Shown here in pieces: positions 8,428 to 18,242 of a stretch of DNA of 64,000 nt. Origin of the DNA: an uncultured Pseudomonadota bacterium (GTDB lineage: Bacteria > Myxococcota_A > UBA9160 > PR03); the NCBI GenBank assembly GCA_900696485.1, contig CAADGG010000060.1, positions 1 to 64,000 of the forward strand. Direction: 5' to 3'. The translations under genes and the position numbers were made by a program. Position 1 is the first letter of the stretch. Each line of letters begins with the position of its first letter. The notes under the pieces were generated by a model. The model worked only from the letters and a program-made list of their open reading frames with translations. It made no database searches and had not been told where the DNA came from.

Positions 8428-8535
8428 GCGAACCTCCCTGCCAGGTACGCGAGGCAGGGTACCGGCTCGGCGCGGCGCGATCATCCGGCGGCCTCGGCGA
8501 GGCGCCCCCCGGCCGGGTGCTAGCCTGCTCCGATC

Positions 8536-9924
8536 GTGGCCTCCACCGACGAAACACCCCGCGCCGCCGTGCACTTCCGGACCCTCGGCTGCCCGAAGAA
8601 CCAGCTCGATGGCGAGGTCATGCTGGGCTCGCTGGCGACGTCGGACTTCGTGCTGGCCGAGCGAATCGAAGACGCGGACGTCGCCATCGTCAACACGTGC
8701 TCGTTCATCGAGAGCGCGCGCGAGGAATCGATCGACGCGATCCTCGAGGTCGCGGCGCTGCGCGGCAGCGGCCGGCTCCGCGCGTTGGTGGTGACCGGAT
8801 GCCTGCCGCAGCGCTATGGCGCCGATCTCGCCAAGGAGCTGCCGGAGGTCGACGCGTTCGTCGGGACGGGCGACTTCCCGCGCATCGCGGAGATCGTCGA
8901 CGACGCGCTGCGCGGACGCGGGCGCGGCGTCTACGTCGAGACCGGCCGCACCCATCTGTACGACGAGCAGGCGCCGCGGCTGCTGATCGGGCCGAGCCAC
9001 ACGGCCTACATCAAGATCGCCGAGGGCTGCGATCGGATCTGCGCGTTCTGCGCGATCCCGGGGATCCGCGGGCGCTTCCAGAGCCGCGCGCTCGGCTCCG
9101 TGCTGGCCGAGGCGCGCCAGCTCGCGGCGGCCGGGGCCCGCGAACTCAACCTCGTGGCGCAGGACTCGACGTCGTGGGGCAAGGATCTTGCGGGCCTCGT
9201 CGACGGGGCCGGGCGCCCGCGGCTGCCAGACCTGCTCGCCGGGCTCGATCGCGCCGACGGCCTCGACGGCGTCGACTGGATCCGGCTGCTCTATGTCTAC
9301 CCGAGCGCTGTCACCGACGAGTTGATCGACGTCGTGGCCGGGGCCCGGCGGCTGCTGCCCTACATCGATGTCCCGCTGCAACACGGCAGCGATTCGATGT
9401 TGCGGGCGATGCGGCGCGGCACGACGGCGGAGCGGCAGCGCCGGCTGGTCGAGCGGCTGCGCGCCGCGATTCCGGACCTGACGCTGCGCACGACCTTCAT
9501 CGTCGGCTTCCCGGGCGAGACGGACGCGGACTTCGAAGCGCTTTGCGACTTCGTTCGCGAATCTCGTTTCGACCGTGTGGGGGTATTCCGCTACTCCAAT
9601 GAGGAAGGAACAGCCGCGTTCGACCTGCCGGGCAAGATCTCGAAACGCGTGGCACGCGAACGGCATCGGGCGCTGCTGAGTCTGCTGCGGGAACTCCAGG
9701 CCGAGCAACTCGCCGGACTCATCGGCCGCGAGGTCGACGTGCTGATCGACGCCGGCGGGCGCGATCGGGCGCGCGGCCGGCTGCGCTCGCAGGCTCCGGA
9801 CATCGACGGCGAGGTGCTGCTGCGCACCGGCGCGGCGACCGGGCAGATGATGCGCGCCCGGATCACCGCCGCCCGCGCGCCGGACCTCGTCGCCGCGCCC
9901 GTCGATCAGGCCCCGGCCGCGTAG
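8536..9924 (+). CDS. rimO: Ribosomal protein S12 methylthiotransferase RimO
   Basis: Radical-SAM methylthiotransferase of 462 aa that adds a methylthio group to an Asp of ribosomal protein S12. The N-terminal cluster Cys residues are in [19 protein letters not shown] and VTGCLPQ; the radical SAM motif is [11 protein letters not shown] at about residues 172-182; a TRAM domain ends the protein. GTG 8536 is the start. There is no Shine-Dalgarno, but a TAGCCT hexamer lies 9 bases upstream, so the transcript may be leaderless. Its 3' end overlaps convergent rlmE by 19 bases. Confidence 0.97.
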   Translation: MASTDETPRAAVHFRTLGCPKNQLDGEVMLGSLATSDFVLAERIEDADVAIVNTCSFIESAREESIDAILEVAALRGSGRLRALVVTGCLPQRYGADLAKELPEVDAFVGTGDFPRIAEIVDDALRGRGRGVYVETGRTHLYDEQAPRLLIGPSHTAYIKIAEGCDRICAFCAIPGIRGRFQSRALGSVLAEARQLAAAGARELNLVAQDSTSWGKDLAGLVDGAGRPRLPDLLAGLDRADGLDGVDWIRLLYVYPSAVTDELIDVVAGARRLLPYIDVPLQHGSDSMLRAMRRGTTAERQRRLVERLRAAIPDLTLRTTFIVGFPGETDADFEALCDFVRESRFDRVGVFRYSNEEGTAAFDLPGKISKRVARERHRALLSLLRELQAEQLAGLIGREVDVLIDAGGRDRARGRLRSQAPDIDGEVLLRTGAATGQMMRARITAARAPDLVAAPVDQAPAA

Positions 9925-10505
9925 TTCTTGCCGATCAGGTACTTCTCGGAGCTGCCGGCCCGGGTCGCGCGCAGACCGACGATCTTCGCGCTGCCGAAGC
10001 AGCGTCCGATCCGCTTGGCGGCAGCCTGGGCTTCGGGGCTCTCGAGGAGCTTCAGGATCAGGGCGCCGCCGGGGCGCAGCAACTTCGGAAGCAGCGCCTC
10101 GACGGCCTCGAGCAGCGTCTCTTCGCGGGCCCGATCCGTGGCGCGGACGCCGGTGAGCTTCGGCGCCGCATCGGACAGCGCGACGTCGGCCAGCCCGCCG
10201 AGCGCAGCGAGAATCCGAGCATCGACGCCTGGTTCCAGCAGATCCCCCTGGATTGCGATCACGTTCGCATCGTCACCGAAGGGCTCGATGTCGGCGATGT
10301 CGATGCCGACGACGCGGCCGCTCGGACCCACCTGCTCGGCCGCGACCTGCAGCCAGCCGCCCGGCCAGGCACCGAGGTCGACGACGCGCTGGCCGCTGCG
10401 CAGCAGCCGATGGGCGCGCTGCAGTTCCTCGAGCTTGTACGCCGCGCGGGAGCGCCGGCCCTCGCGCTTGGCGCGTCGGTAGAGGGCGTCCTTGCGCTCG
10501 TACAG
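9906..10505 (-). CDS. rlmE: 23S rRNA (uridine-2'-O)-methyltransferase RlmE/FtsJ
   Basis: About 199 aa of an FtsJ-family methyltransferase. It has the [15 protein letters not shown] opening with the catalytic Lys, the SAM motif [11 protein letters not shown], Asp in ALSDAAP, Lys in LILKLLES and Glu in SSEKYLI, which completes the K-D-K-E set. RlmE methylates U2552 in the A loop. No ATG, GTG or TTG is in frame between the rplC stop and the conserved domain. The best start is CTG 10505, four bases after the rplC stop. The alternative is ATG 10685 inside rplC, which would add 60 non-homologous residues. Confidence 0.88.
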   Translation of the reverse strand: MYERKDALYRRAKREGRRSRAAYKLEELQRAHRLLRSGQRVVDLGAWPGGWLQVAAEQVGPSGRVVGIDIADIEPFGDDANVIAIQGDLLEPGVDARILAALGGLADVALSDAAPKLTGVRATDRAREETLLEAVEALLPKLLRPGGALILKLLESPEAQAAAKRIGRCFGSAKIVGLRATRAGSSEKYLIGKNYAAGA

Positions 10506-10509
10506 CGGA

Positions 10510-11193
10510 CTACGTGCGGGCGGCGATCGCCGCGCGCACGCGGACCAGGCCGTCGTTGGGCCCCGGCACCGAGCCGCGCACCAGCAGCAGATTGCGCTCG
10601 GCGTCGACCTGCGCGACGACCAGGTTGCGGGTCGTGACCTGCTCGTTGCCGAGCCGGCCCGGCATCCGCTGGCCCTTGATGACATGCCCCGGATAGGCGC
10701 CGGCGCCGATCGAACCCGGGTTCCGGAATCCCTCGTGGGTGCCGTGGGATTCCTTCTTCACGGCGAAGTGGTGGCGCTTCACGACGCCCGTCGTCCCCCG
10801 CCCCTTGCTGGTGCCGATCACGTCGATGCGTTGACCCGGCTCGAACAGGTCGGCCTTCAGCTCCTGGCCGACCTCCCACTTCGTGGCATCCTCAGCCGAC
10901 ACGCGCGACTCGTGCAGATGGCGCTTCGGCGAGACCTGGGCCTTGTCGAAATGCCCGAGCAGCGGCTTGGTCGTCCGGGTCCGCGTGCGTTCGCCGAAGC
11001 CGAGCTGCAGGGCGTCGTAGCCATCCCGCGCCGCGGTCTTCTTCTGTACGACGGCGTTCGGACCGGCCTCGAGGACCGTCACCGGGACGACCTGACCGGC
11101 TTCGTTATAGATCCGGGTCATGCCGATCTTCCGGCACAGCAGCTCGATGCCGGCAAGACTCTTGTTGGAACCGGCCGTAGATCTGGTTGCCAC
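10510..11193 (-). CDS. rplC: 50S ribosomal protein L3
   Basis: A 227-aa L3 homologue. The N-terminal L3 motif GIELLCRKIGMTRIY and the hallmarks VIGTSKGRGTTGVVKRHHF and PGSIGAGAYPGHVIKGQRM are present. L3 binds near the 3' end of 23S rRNA and organises the peptidyl-transferase centre. GTG 11193 has a GGGAG ribosome-binding site. Unusually the gene is not in an S10-type operon; it is followed by rlmE and diverges from an isocitrate dehydrogenase gene. Whether this is the only L3 gene or a second copy cannot be told here. Confidence 0.95.
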   Translation of the reverse strand: MATRSTAGSNKSLAGIELLCRKIGMTRIYNEAGQVVPVTVLEAGPNAVVQKKTAARDGYDALQLGFGERTRTRTTKPLLGHFDKAQVSPKRHLHESRVSAEDATKWEVGQELKADLFEPGQRIDVIGTSKGRGTTGVVKRHHFAVKKESHGTHEGFRNPGSIGAGAYPGHVIKGQRMPGRLGNEQVTTRNLVVAQVDAERNLLLVRGSVPGPNDGLVRVRAAIAART

Positions 11194-11246
11194 GCGACAC
11201 TCTCCCAGCCCGAGAAGGCAGCGGAAAGTAGGAGAACCCTTCCCTC

Positions 11247-12284
11247 ATGTCGAGCCAGCCGCCCCCGCAGGTTCCCCGGCCCGGTCCGATCCGCGCGACG
11301 CTGATCCCGGGGGACGGCATCGGACCCGAAGTGACGGAGGCCTGCGTCCGGGTCCTGGACGCCGCCGGCGTCTCGATCGCCTGGGAACGGGTCGAGGCCG
11401 GCGGCGAGGTCGTCGCGAAATACGGGACTCCTGTCCCCGAGCCGGCCCTCCAGTCGATCCGGCGCCTCGGCCTGGCGCTGAAGGGCCCCATCACGACACC
11501 GGTCGGGGAGGGCTTCCGGAGCGCGAACGTGACGCTCCGGCAGACGCTCGACCTGTACGCGTCGATCCGGCCGGTGAAATCGATCCCGGGGCTGCCGAGC
11601 CGCTTCGAGAACGTCGACTTGATCGTCGTCCGGGAAAACACCGAAGGCCTCTACTCCGGGCTCGAGCATCGCGTGGCGCCCGGCGTCGTGACGAGCCTCA
11701 AGGTCGTCACCGAGCGCGCGTGCCAGCGCATCTCGAAGTCCGCGTTCCAGCTCGCCGAGCGCCTCGGCCGGCGCCGCGTCACGGCCGTCCACAAGGCCAA
11801 CATCATGAAGCTGACCGACGGCCTCTTCCTCGAATGCGCGCGCAAGGTCGCGCGCGACCACCCGGAAGTCGCCTACGATGAGATCATCATCGACAACTGC
11901 GCGATGCAGCTCGTCCGCGATCCCTCGCGCTTCGACGTCCTGCTGCTCGAGAATCTGTACGGGGACATCCTGTCGGATCTGTGCGCCGGTCTCGTCGGCG
12001 GCCTCGGCGTCGTACCCGGCTCCAACGTCGGCGACGACTGCGCCGTCTTCGAGGCCGTCCACGGCAGCGCCCCGGACCTCGCCGGAAAGCGCCTGGCGAA
12101 CCCGACCGCCGTGATCCTGTCGGCGGTGGAGCTGCTGCGCCATGTCGGCGAGACGACCAGCGCCGCCCGCATCGAGGCCGCCATCCACGCGTGCCTCGCG
12201 GACCCCGCGAGCCGCACCGGCGACCTCGGCGGGCCGCTCGGCCTCGACGCCTTCACCGACGCCGTGATCGCGCGCCTCGCGTGA
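11247..12284 (+). CDS. NAD-dependent isocitrate/isopropylmalate dehydrogenase family protein
   Basis: A 345-aa beta-decarboxylating dehydrogenase. It has the PGDGIGPEV N-terminus, VRENTEGLYSGLEH with substrate-binding residues, AVHKANIMK with catalytic Lys, DNCAMQLV, and the coenzyme loop VHGSAPDLAGK. The Asp in that loop, instead of the Lys-Tyr of NADP enzymes, points to NAD. The segment GVVTSLKVVTERACQRI favours isocitrate dehydrogenase of the IDH3 type over isopropylmalate dehydrogenase. It stands alone, divergent from rplC with a 53-base gap, and has a weak GGAG site. Confidence 0.9.
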   Translation: MSSQPPPQVPRPGPIRATLIPGDGIGPEVTEACVRVLDAAGVSIAWERVEAGGEVVAKYGTPVPEPALQSIRRLGLALKGPITTPVGEGFRSANVTLRQTLDLYASIRPVKSIPGLPSRFENVDLIVVRENTEGLYSGLEHRVAPGVVTSLKVVTERACQRISKSAFQLAERLGRRRVTAVHKANIMKLTDGLFLECARKVARDHPEVAYDEIIIDNCAMQLVRDPSRFDVLLLENLYGDILSDLCAGLVGGLGVVPGSNVGDDCAVFEAVHGSAPDLAGKRLANPTAVILSAVELLRHVGETTSAARIEAAIHACLADPASRTGDLGGPLGLDAFTDAVIARLA

Positions 12285-12386
12285 CGAGGCCACCGGCGCG
12301 CGACAACGGCGGACCGGTCATGATACACCCCGTCCGACTGGCCGCGCCGAGCCGTTTCCCCCTTCGCCCCGACCGCGTGGAGATCC

Positions 12387-15300
12387 GTGCCGCCGCTCCC
12401 CGAGCAACGACCCACTGACGCCTCGCCGGGCCCGCGTCCGCCCGGCTTCGTCGCGTTCTTCATCGACCGGCCGATCTTCGCCGCCGTCGTTGCGATCCTG
12501 ATCACGCTTGGCGGCGCGATCTCGATCCCGCTGCTGCCGGTCTCGCAGTTCCCACCGATCGTGCCGCCGACCGTGCAGGTCAGCGCCAGCTTCGCCGGCG
12601 CCAGCGCCGACGTCATCGAGCGCACGATCACGCTGCCGATCGAAGAACAGGTCAACGGCACCGAGGGCATGCTCTACATGTCGTCGACCAGCGCCAACGA
12701 CGGCCAGATGAGCCTGACCGTCACGTTCGAACTGGGCCGCGATCCGGACATCGCCACCGTCAACGTGAACAATCGCGTCACCGTCGCGGAGCCGCGACTG
12801 CCGGAGGAGGTGCGGCGCTTCGGCATCACGACGCGCAAGCGCTCCCCGGATCTCACGCTGGTCGTGAACCTGCTGTCGCCGGACGAGTCGCGGGATGCGC
12901 TGTTCCTGTCCAACTACGCGCTGATCAACGTCGTCGATGCGCTGAAGCGCGTGCCCGGGGTCGGCGAAGTCTTCATCTTCGGCGAGCGCCGCTACGCGAT
13001 GCGGATCTGGCTCGATCCCGAGAAGCTCGCGAAGCTCGAGCTGAGCGCCGGCGACGTGATCGCTGCCGTCCGCGAACAGAACCAGCAGATCGCCGCGGGT
13101 CGCTCGGGATCTCCGCCGGCTCCAGCGGGCCAGCAGCTCGATCTCCCCCTGCGCACGAAAGGACGACTCAGCAGCGCCGCGGAGTTCGAGCAGATCGTGA
13201 TCCGGGCCGAGCCGGGCGGTTCGCTGCTCCACCTGCGGGACGTCGCCCGCGTAGAGCTCGGTGCGCAGAGCTACAACGGCTTCACGCGGCTGTCCGGTCA
13301 GCCGACCGTCACGCTCGGCGTCTTCCAACTCCCCGAAGCGAATGCGCTCGAGGTCTCGAGTGCGGTGCGTGCGGAGATGGCGCAGCTCGCTGAGCGCTTC
13401 CCACCCGGCGTCGACTGGATGATCCGCTACGACCCGACGCTGTTCGTCGCCGAATCGATCTCGGAGGTGGTCCGAACCCTCTTCGAGGCGATGATCCTGG
13501 TCTTCCTCGTGGTCTTCCTGTTCCTGCAGGACTGGCGGACCACGCTGATCCCGGCGATCACGATTCCGGTGTCATTGATCGGGACCTTCGCAGCGCTGAA
13601 CGCTCTCGGGCTGTCGATCAACACGATCACGCTGTTCGCACTGGTGCTGGCGATCGGCCTCGTCGTCGACGACGCGATCGTCGTCGTGGAGAACGTCGCC
13701 CGGCTGCTCGCGGAAGGCCTGCCGCGGCGGGAAGCCGTGCGCCGCTCGATGGGCGAAGTGACCAGCGCAATCATCGCGGCGACGCTGGTGCTCGGCGCGG
13801 TCTTCGTGCCGGTGGCGTTCCTGCCTGGGACCACCGGCCTGCTGCTGCGCCAGTTCGGCCTGGCCGTGACGGTCGCGGTGCTGATCTCGCTGCTGAACGC
13901 GCTGACGCTGTCGCCGGCGCTGTGCGCGCTGCTGATGCGCCGCGAGCCCGAGCGCAAGAGTCGCTTCTTCCGCGCCTTCGACCGCGGCTTCGGCCGGATC
14001 GTCGCGGGCTACGATCGCGGGGTGCGGCTGCTGCTGCCGAAGCGAGCGCTGGTGCTCGGCATCCTGGCCGGCCTCGGCGGCGCGACCTTCCTGCTGTTCC
14101 GGCTGGTCCCGACCGGCTTCCTGCCCGACGAGGACCAGGGCTATTTCATCGTCAGCTTCCAGCTTCCCGATGGCGCCGCGCTCGATCGCACCTTCGACGT
14201 GGCGCAACGGATCGAGACCATCCTGCTCGAGACGCCGGGGATCGTCGGGACCAACCTGTTCGGCGGTTTCGACGCGCTGACCGGAACCTCGCCGCCGAAC
14301 TTCGGCTCGATCTTCGTCACGCTGGCGCCGTGGAACGAGCGGGCCGAACGCGACGAGTCCCTCGAGGCCGTCTTCGCGCATGTCCGGCCGCGCGTCGCGG
14401 AGATCGAGGAGGCGCGGGTCTTCGTGCTGAATCCGGCGCCGATCCGCGGCCTCTCGAGCACCGGTGGCTTCGAGTTCCAGCTCCAGGACCGGGCCGGCAG
14501 CAGCCTGGAAGAGCTGTCGCAGGTGGCCGATCGCATCATCGAGGAAGGCCATCGCGCACGCGAGCTCGCGAACCTGTTCACCAGCTTCCGGCCGGTCGCG
14601 CCGCAGATCTTCGTCGATCTCGACCGCGCCAAGGCCAAGATGCTGGGCGTGCGCGTGGACCACGTCTTCGAGACGCTGCAGGTCTTCATGGGCGGCCTCT
14701 ACGTCAACGACTTCGACCGCTTCGGACGGCTGTTCCGGGTCTATGCGCAGGCGGAGGGGGACTTGCGGGCGGCACCGGAAGACGTGGAGCGGCTCTGGCT
14801 GCGCTCGGAGCGCGGCGAGATGGTGCCACTCTCCACGCTGGTATCGCTCGAGCGCATCGCCGGCCCGCGCGACATCCCGCACTACAACGTGCACCGCTCG
14901 GCGAAGATCCAGGGCCAGCCGGCGCCGGGCTACAGCTCCGGCCAGGCGCTCGACCGGATGGAAGCGATCGCCCGCGACGTCCTGCCGCCGACGATGTCGT
15001 TCGAGTGGACCGGCACGGCGTTCCAGGAGCGACAGACCGGACGCGAGGCGCAGGTCATCTTGATGCTGTCGTTGCTCGTCGTATTCCTGTTTCTCGCCGC
15101 GCAGTACGAGAGCTGGAGCCTGCCGCTGGTCATCATGCTGGCGGTGCCGCTGGCGTTCCTCGGCGCGCTCGGCGCCCAGGCGCTGCGCGGAATCGGCAAC
15201 GATCTCTACGGCCAGATCGGGCTGGTCACGCTGATCGGACTCGCCAGCAAGAACTCGATCCTGATCGTCGAGTTCGCCAAGCGCCGGCGCGAGGAAGGCG

Positions 15301-15584
15301 CGAGCCTGCTGGACGCCGCTCGCGAGGCCGCCGAGACGCGCTTCCGTCCGGTCGTGATGACCGCGTTCTCGTTCATCCTCGGTGTCGTCCCGCTGGTGAT
15401 CGCCTCCGGCGCGGGCTCGGCGGCGCGGCGATCGCTCGGCACGGCGGTGTTCGGGGGCATGCTGGTGGCGACCGTGCTGACGCTGGTCCTCGTGCCGGCC
15501 CTGTACGCAATCATCCAAGGAGCGGTGGAGTGGGCCGCGCGCACGCTCGGCCGGAGTCGACGGTCCGAAGGAGTGGCGGAATGA
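12387..15584 (+). CDS. RND efflux pump inner-membrane transporter (HAE1 family)
   Basis: A 1065-aa AcrB/MexB-like proton-driven exporter with 12 predicted membrane segments and two large periplasmic loops. The N-terminus [16 protein letters not shown] is typical. Proton-relay residues are visible in [14 protein letters not shown] (TM4 Asp pair) and [15 protein letters not shown] (TM10 Lys). GTG 12387 follows a GTGGAG ribosome-binding site. Its stop overlaps the next start (ATGA). The adaptor gene follows; no outer-membrane factor is in the window. Substrate is unknown. Confidence 0.96.
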   Translation: MPPLPEQRPTDASPGPRPPGFVAFFIDRPIFAAVVAILITLGGAISIPLLPVSQFPPIVPPTVQVSASFAGASADVIERTITLPIEEQVNGTEGMLYMSSTSANDGQMSLTVTFELGRDPDIATVNVNNRVTVAEPRLPEEVRRFGITTRKRSPDLTLVVNLLSPDESRDALFLSNYALINVVDALKRVPGVGEVFIFGERRYAMRIWLDPEKLAKLELSAGDVIAAVREQNQQIAAGRSGSPPAPAGQQLDLPLRTKGRLSSAAEFEQIVIRAEPGGSLLHLRDVARVELGAQSYNGFTRLSGQPTVTLGVFQLPEANALEVSSAVRAEMAQLAERFPPGVDWMIRYDPTLFVAESISEVVRTLFEAMILVFLVVFLFLQDWRTTLIPAITIPVSLIGTFAALNALGLSINTITLFALVLAIGLVVDDAIVVVENVARLLAEGLPRREAVRRSMGEVTSAIIAATLVLGAVFVPVAFLPGTTGLLLRQFGLAVTVAVLISLLNALTLSPALCALLMRREPERKSRFFRAFDRGFGRIVAGYDRGVRLLLPKRALVLGILAGLGGATFLLFRLVPTGFLPDEDQGYFIVSFQLPDGAALDRTFDVAQRIETILLETPGIVGTNLFGGFDALTGTSPPNFGSIFVTLAPWNERAERDESLEAVFAHVRPRVAEIEEARVFVLNPAPIRGLSSTGGFEFQLQDRAGSSLEELSQVADRIIEEGHRARELANLFTSFRPVAPQIFVDLDRAKAKMLGVRVDHVFETLQVFMGGLYVNDFDRFGRLFRVYAQAEGDLRAAPEDVERLWLRSERGEMVPLSTLVSLERIAGPRDIPHYNVHRSAKIQGQPAPGYSSGQALDRMEAIARDVLPPTMSFEWTGTAFQERQTGREAQVILMLSLLVVFLFLAAQYESWSLPLVIMLAVPLAFLGALGAQALRGIGNDLYGQIGLVTLIGLASKNSILIVEFAKRRREEGASLLDAAREAAETRFRPVVMTAFSFILGVVPLVIASGAGSAARRSLGTAVFGGMLVATVLTLVLVPALYAIIQGAVEWAARTLGRSRRSEGVAE

Positions 15585-16792
15585 GCGAGCGAAGCGGCCC
15601 GTCGCAGCGGCGGTTTCGGGACAGCGCGTCGATCGCGATCCTCGCGGTGTGCTGCGCCCTCGCGTGCGGCCGGGGCGACGAGGTCGGCCCGGAGATGCCG
15701 CCGGCGGTGACGGTCGCCACGGCCCGCATCGGCGCGGTGCCGGATCTGCGCGAGTACGTCGGCAACGCGCGGGCGGCGCAACGCATCGACATCCGCGCGC
15801 GGGTGCGCGGCTACCTGGTCGAGCATGCCTTCGCCGACGGCGCACGGGTCGCCGCCGGCGACCTGCTGTTTCGGATCGATCCGCAGCCGTTCGAAGCGGC
15901 GCTCGCCGCGGCGAAGGCCGAACTCGCGCGCACCCGCGCCAACGCCACGCGGGCGGCCCGCGATCTCGAGCGGGCCGAGGAACTCTACCGAGCGAACGTC
16001 GTCAGCATCTCCGTGCTCGATGCCCGGCGCGCCGACCGCGATGCCAGCGCGGCCGCGGTCGTGGCCGCCGAAGCCGACGTCCGGACCGCGGAGCTGGATC
16101 TGTCGTACTGCCGGATCGAGGCGCCGATCACCGGCCGCATCTCGCGTGCGCAAGTCGACGTCGGAAACCTCGTCGGTGAGTCCGGGCAGGACACGATCCT
16201 CGCGGAACTCGTGCAGGAGGATCCCATCTACGTGTACTTCGCGCCGACCGAACGCGACCGGCTCGAAGTGATCCAGGGCGTCCGCGAAGGCCGCATCCCG
16301 AGCCAGCGCACCGGCACGATCCCGGTGCGGCTGCGGCGTGGCGACGGAACGCCGTATCCGCACGAGGGTGTCGTCGACTACGTCGAGCCCACCATCGAAC
16401 CGACGCGCGGCACGATCACCGTCCGTGCACTGCTTCCGAACCCGGACGGAGACCTCAAACCGGGGGAGTTCGTCCGCGTGATCGCCGTGTTCCCGGACCT
16501 CACCGACGCCGTCCTGGTCCCGCAGCGCGCCATCCTCGACGAACAGGGCGGGAGCTACGTGCTGGTGGTCCGAGACGACGACACGGTCGTGCAGCGTCCG
16601 GTCGTGATCGGAAGCGAGCACGACGGCCTGCAACACGTCCGCGAGGGGCTCGCCGCGGGCGAGCGCGTGGTCGTCGATGGGGTCCAGCAGGCGCAGCCCG
16701 GCGAGAAGGTGCGGCCGCAGCCGCTCGAAGCTCCCGCTGCCGCCGACGACCGGCGCGGCCGCGCTGGACGCTCGGGACGACGCGCGGGGTAG
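15581..16792 (+). CDS. RND pump periplasmic adaptor (membrane fusion protein)
   Basis: A 403-aa HlyD/AcrA-type adaptor. The N-terminal signal with Cys at ALACGRGDE suggests a lipoprotein. A lipoyl/barrel-sandwich domain ([26 protein letters not shown]) and an alpha-hairpin ([23 protein letters not shown]) follow, then beta-barrel and membrane-proximal domains. It is translationally coupled to the upstream transporter (ATGA). Transporter-before-adaptor gene order is the reverse of the acrAB order. It bridges the pump to an outer-membrane channel encoded elsewhere. Confidence 0.94.
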   Translation: MSERSGPSQRRFRDSASIAILAVCCALACGRGDEVGPEMPPAVTVATARIGAVPDLREYVGNARAAQRIDIRARVRGYLVEHAFADGARVAAGDLLFRIDPQPFEAALAAAKAELARTRANATRAARDLERAEELYRANVVSISVLDARRADRDASAAAVVAAEADVRTAELDLSYCRIEAPITGRISRAQVDVGNLVGESGQDTILAELVQEDPIYVYFAPTERDRLEVIQGVREGRIPSQRTGTIPVRLRRGDGTPYPHEGVVDYVEPTIEPTRGTITVRALLPNPDGDLKPGEFVRVIAVFPDLTDAVLVPQRAILDEQGGSYVLVVRDDDTVVQRPVVIGSEHDGLQHVREGLAAGERVVVDGVQQAQPGEKVRPQPLEAPAAADDRRGRAGRSGRRAG

Positions 16793-16833
16793 TATCCGGG
16801 CCCGAAGGAAACCCGCTCCGAGGAGGTCATGCC

Positions 16834-17664
16834 ATGTTCGGCCGCCGTTCCGATGCGACGCTCGTGACCCAGCTCTCGACGATGCGCCGCTTCATGCCGC
16901 ACGTGTCCCCGCGCCGGAACGACTCCTTGTTCTACATGATGCAGGACATCGAGGTCGAAGCCGCCCTCGAGTTCCTCGACAAACGGAACCGGGAGCGACC
17001 CGAGGACCGCCCGCTGACGCTCTTCCACCTGCTGCTGCGCGCCTGCTCGCAGGCTCTCTATCTACGACCCGGCGTGAACCGCTTCGTGAAGGCGAGGAGG
17101 CTCTGGCAGCGCGACGGCGAGTGGATCACGTTCAGCGCCAAGAAGGAGATCAAGGACGGCGCTCCGATGCTCACCGTGAAGAGCCGCTTCCATCCCGCGA
17201 CCGAGACGCTCGACGACATGGTCGACCGGATCTACGACCGGCTGCGGGCCGGCCGGGCCGGCAAGCAGACGACGAGCGACAAGGAGATGAGCCTGATGGT
17301 CCGGTTGCCGGTGTTCGCGATCAAGGGACTCATGGCCCTGGCGCGCATCGGCGATGATCTCGGACTCCTGCCGCGCTCGATGATCGACGCCGACCCGCTC
17401 TTCACGTCGATCTTCCTCGCCAACCTCGGATCCATCCACTACCCGGCCGGCTTCCACCATCTCTGGGAGTATGGCACTGCGTCTCTTTTCGGTGTCATGG
17501 GGAGGATCGAACCCGGCGACGGCGGACGCCGCCGGATCCGGATGGCCTGGACCTACGACGAGCGCATCGAAGACGGCCTCTACTCGTACTACACCCTGGA
17601 GCTGATCCGGCAGCACCTCGAGAACCCGGAACTGCTGATCGTCACGCAGGGGGAGCCCGCGTAG
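16834..17664 (+). CDS. 2-oxoacid dehydrogenase acyltransferase-like protein, degenerate active site
   Basis: A 276-aa protein with the fold pattern of the E2/CAT acyltransferase catalytic domain (PRRNDSLFYMMQDIEVEAAL, then SIFLANLGSIHYPAGFHHLW). It has no lipoyl or subunit-binding domain. The C-terminal catalytic motif, normally DHRxxDG, reads DERIEDG, so the general-base His is Glu. It is either a non-catalytic relative or has a changed chemistry. An AGGAGG site precedes ATG 16834. It stands alone after the RND genes and is followed by a repeated structured element. Confidence 0.75.
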   Translation: MFGRRSDATLVTQLSTMRRFMPHVSPRRNDSLFYMMQDIEVEAALEFLDKRNRERPEDRPLTLFHLLLRACSQALYLRPGVNRFVKARRLWQRDGEWITFSAKKEIKDGAPMLTVKSRFHPATETLDDMVDRIYDRLRAGRAGKQTTSDKEMSLMVRLPVFAIKGLMALARIGDDLGLLPRSMIDADPLFTSIFLANLGSIHYPAGFHHLWEYGTASLFGVMGRIEPGDGGRRRIRMAWTYDERIEDGLYSYYTLELIRQHLENPELLIVTQGEPA

Positions 17665-17687
17665 CGTCCCCGGCCACGTCCAGCGCC

Positions 17688-17800
17688 GGGCGGGAGGCGC
17701 ACACCCGAAGCCGAACTCCGGAGGCGGCCCGACCGATTGCGTGCGAAGCGATCCGGCTCGCCCGCCGAGGACCTCGGCGGAGGGTGTGCGCCTCCCGCCC
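17688..17800. repeat. Structured repeat element, copy A (113-bp core)
   Basis: The 113-bp core is bounded by perfect 19-bp inverted arms (17688-17706 and 17782-17800). An internal hairpin, CCGCCGAG-GAC-CTCGGCGG, lies at 17762-17780. A second copy of exactly the same core length is at 59379-59491 and shares most internal blocks (TCCGGAGGCGGCC, CCGCCGAGGAC). The copy sits between two convergent stop codons (17664 and 17840). It may be a REP-type element, a bidirectional terminator or a structured RNA. Confidence 0.8.
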
Positions 17801-17839
17801 GCACCTCCGGGCCCCGCCGGCCGAAATCCGGCGATTCGG

Positions 17840-18145
17840 TCAGCCCTTGTGTTCGGACTCGAGCTTCGCGATCGGCTTCTCGGTGAACAGATAGTCCTTC
17901 AGCTCCTTCGAGAACGTGTCGTCGCGGCGACGGATCCACTCGAGCACCATCGCGGCATGCTCCTTCTCCTCGTCCCGGTTGTGGACGAGGATCGCGCGCA
18001 GCGCGGGGTCTCGGCAGGCGTCGACGCGCTGGTTGTACCAGTCGACGGCCTCCAGCTCTTCCATCAGCGACACGAGCGCGCGATGCATGTCGCGCGTTGC
18101 GTCGCTGAGGTCCTCGAAACGTTCGTGCAAGCCTTCGTTGGCCAT
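17840..18145 (-). CDS. Encapsulated-ferritin (EncFtn)-like protein
   Basis: A 101-aa two-helix ferritin-like protein of the EncFtn family. The signatures MEELEAVDWY (28-37) and HNRDEEKEHAAM (55-66) supply the ferroxidase-centre residues known in the Rhodospirillum protein (here E30, W36, E60 and H63). Such proteins form annular decamers that oxidise iron inside an encapsulin shell. No encapsulin gene is adjacent, and the C-terminus (PIAKLESEHKG) lacks an obvious shell-targeting peptide. The ribosome-binding site AGGAAGG precedes ATG 18145. Confidence 0.88.
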   Translation of the reverse strand: MANEGLHERFEDLSDATRDMHRALVSLMEELEAVDWYNQRVDACRDPALRAILVHNRDEEKEHAAMVLEWIRRRDDTFSKELKDYLFTEKPIAKLESEHKG

Positions 18146-18242
18146 GGATTCCCTTCCTCACGCGCTGGAATCGCGCCCGATTATCCTCGCCGACGGCCGG
18201 CGCCCCGACAAGTCGGGCGGTACGCCCGGGCGGAGCCGGCGG

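Noticed and set aside
11247..12284. leuB (isopropylmalate dehydrogenase)
   Set aside because: The SGLEH and GVVTSLKVVTERAC segments favour isocitrate dehydrogenase, and no leu genes are adjacent.
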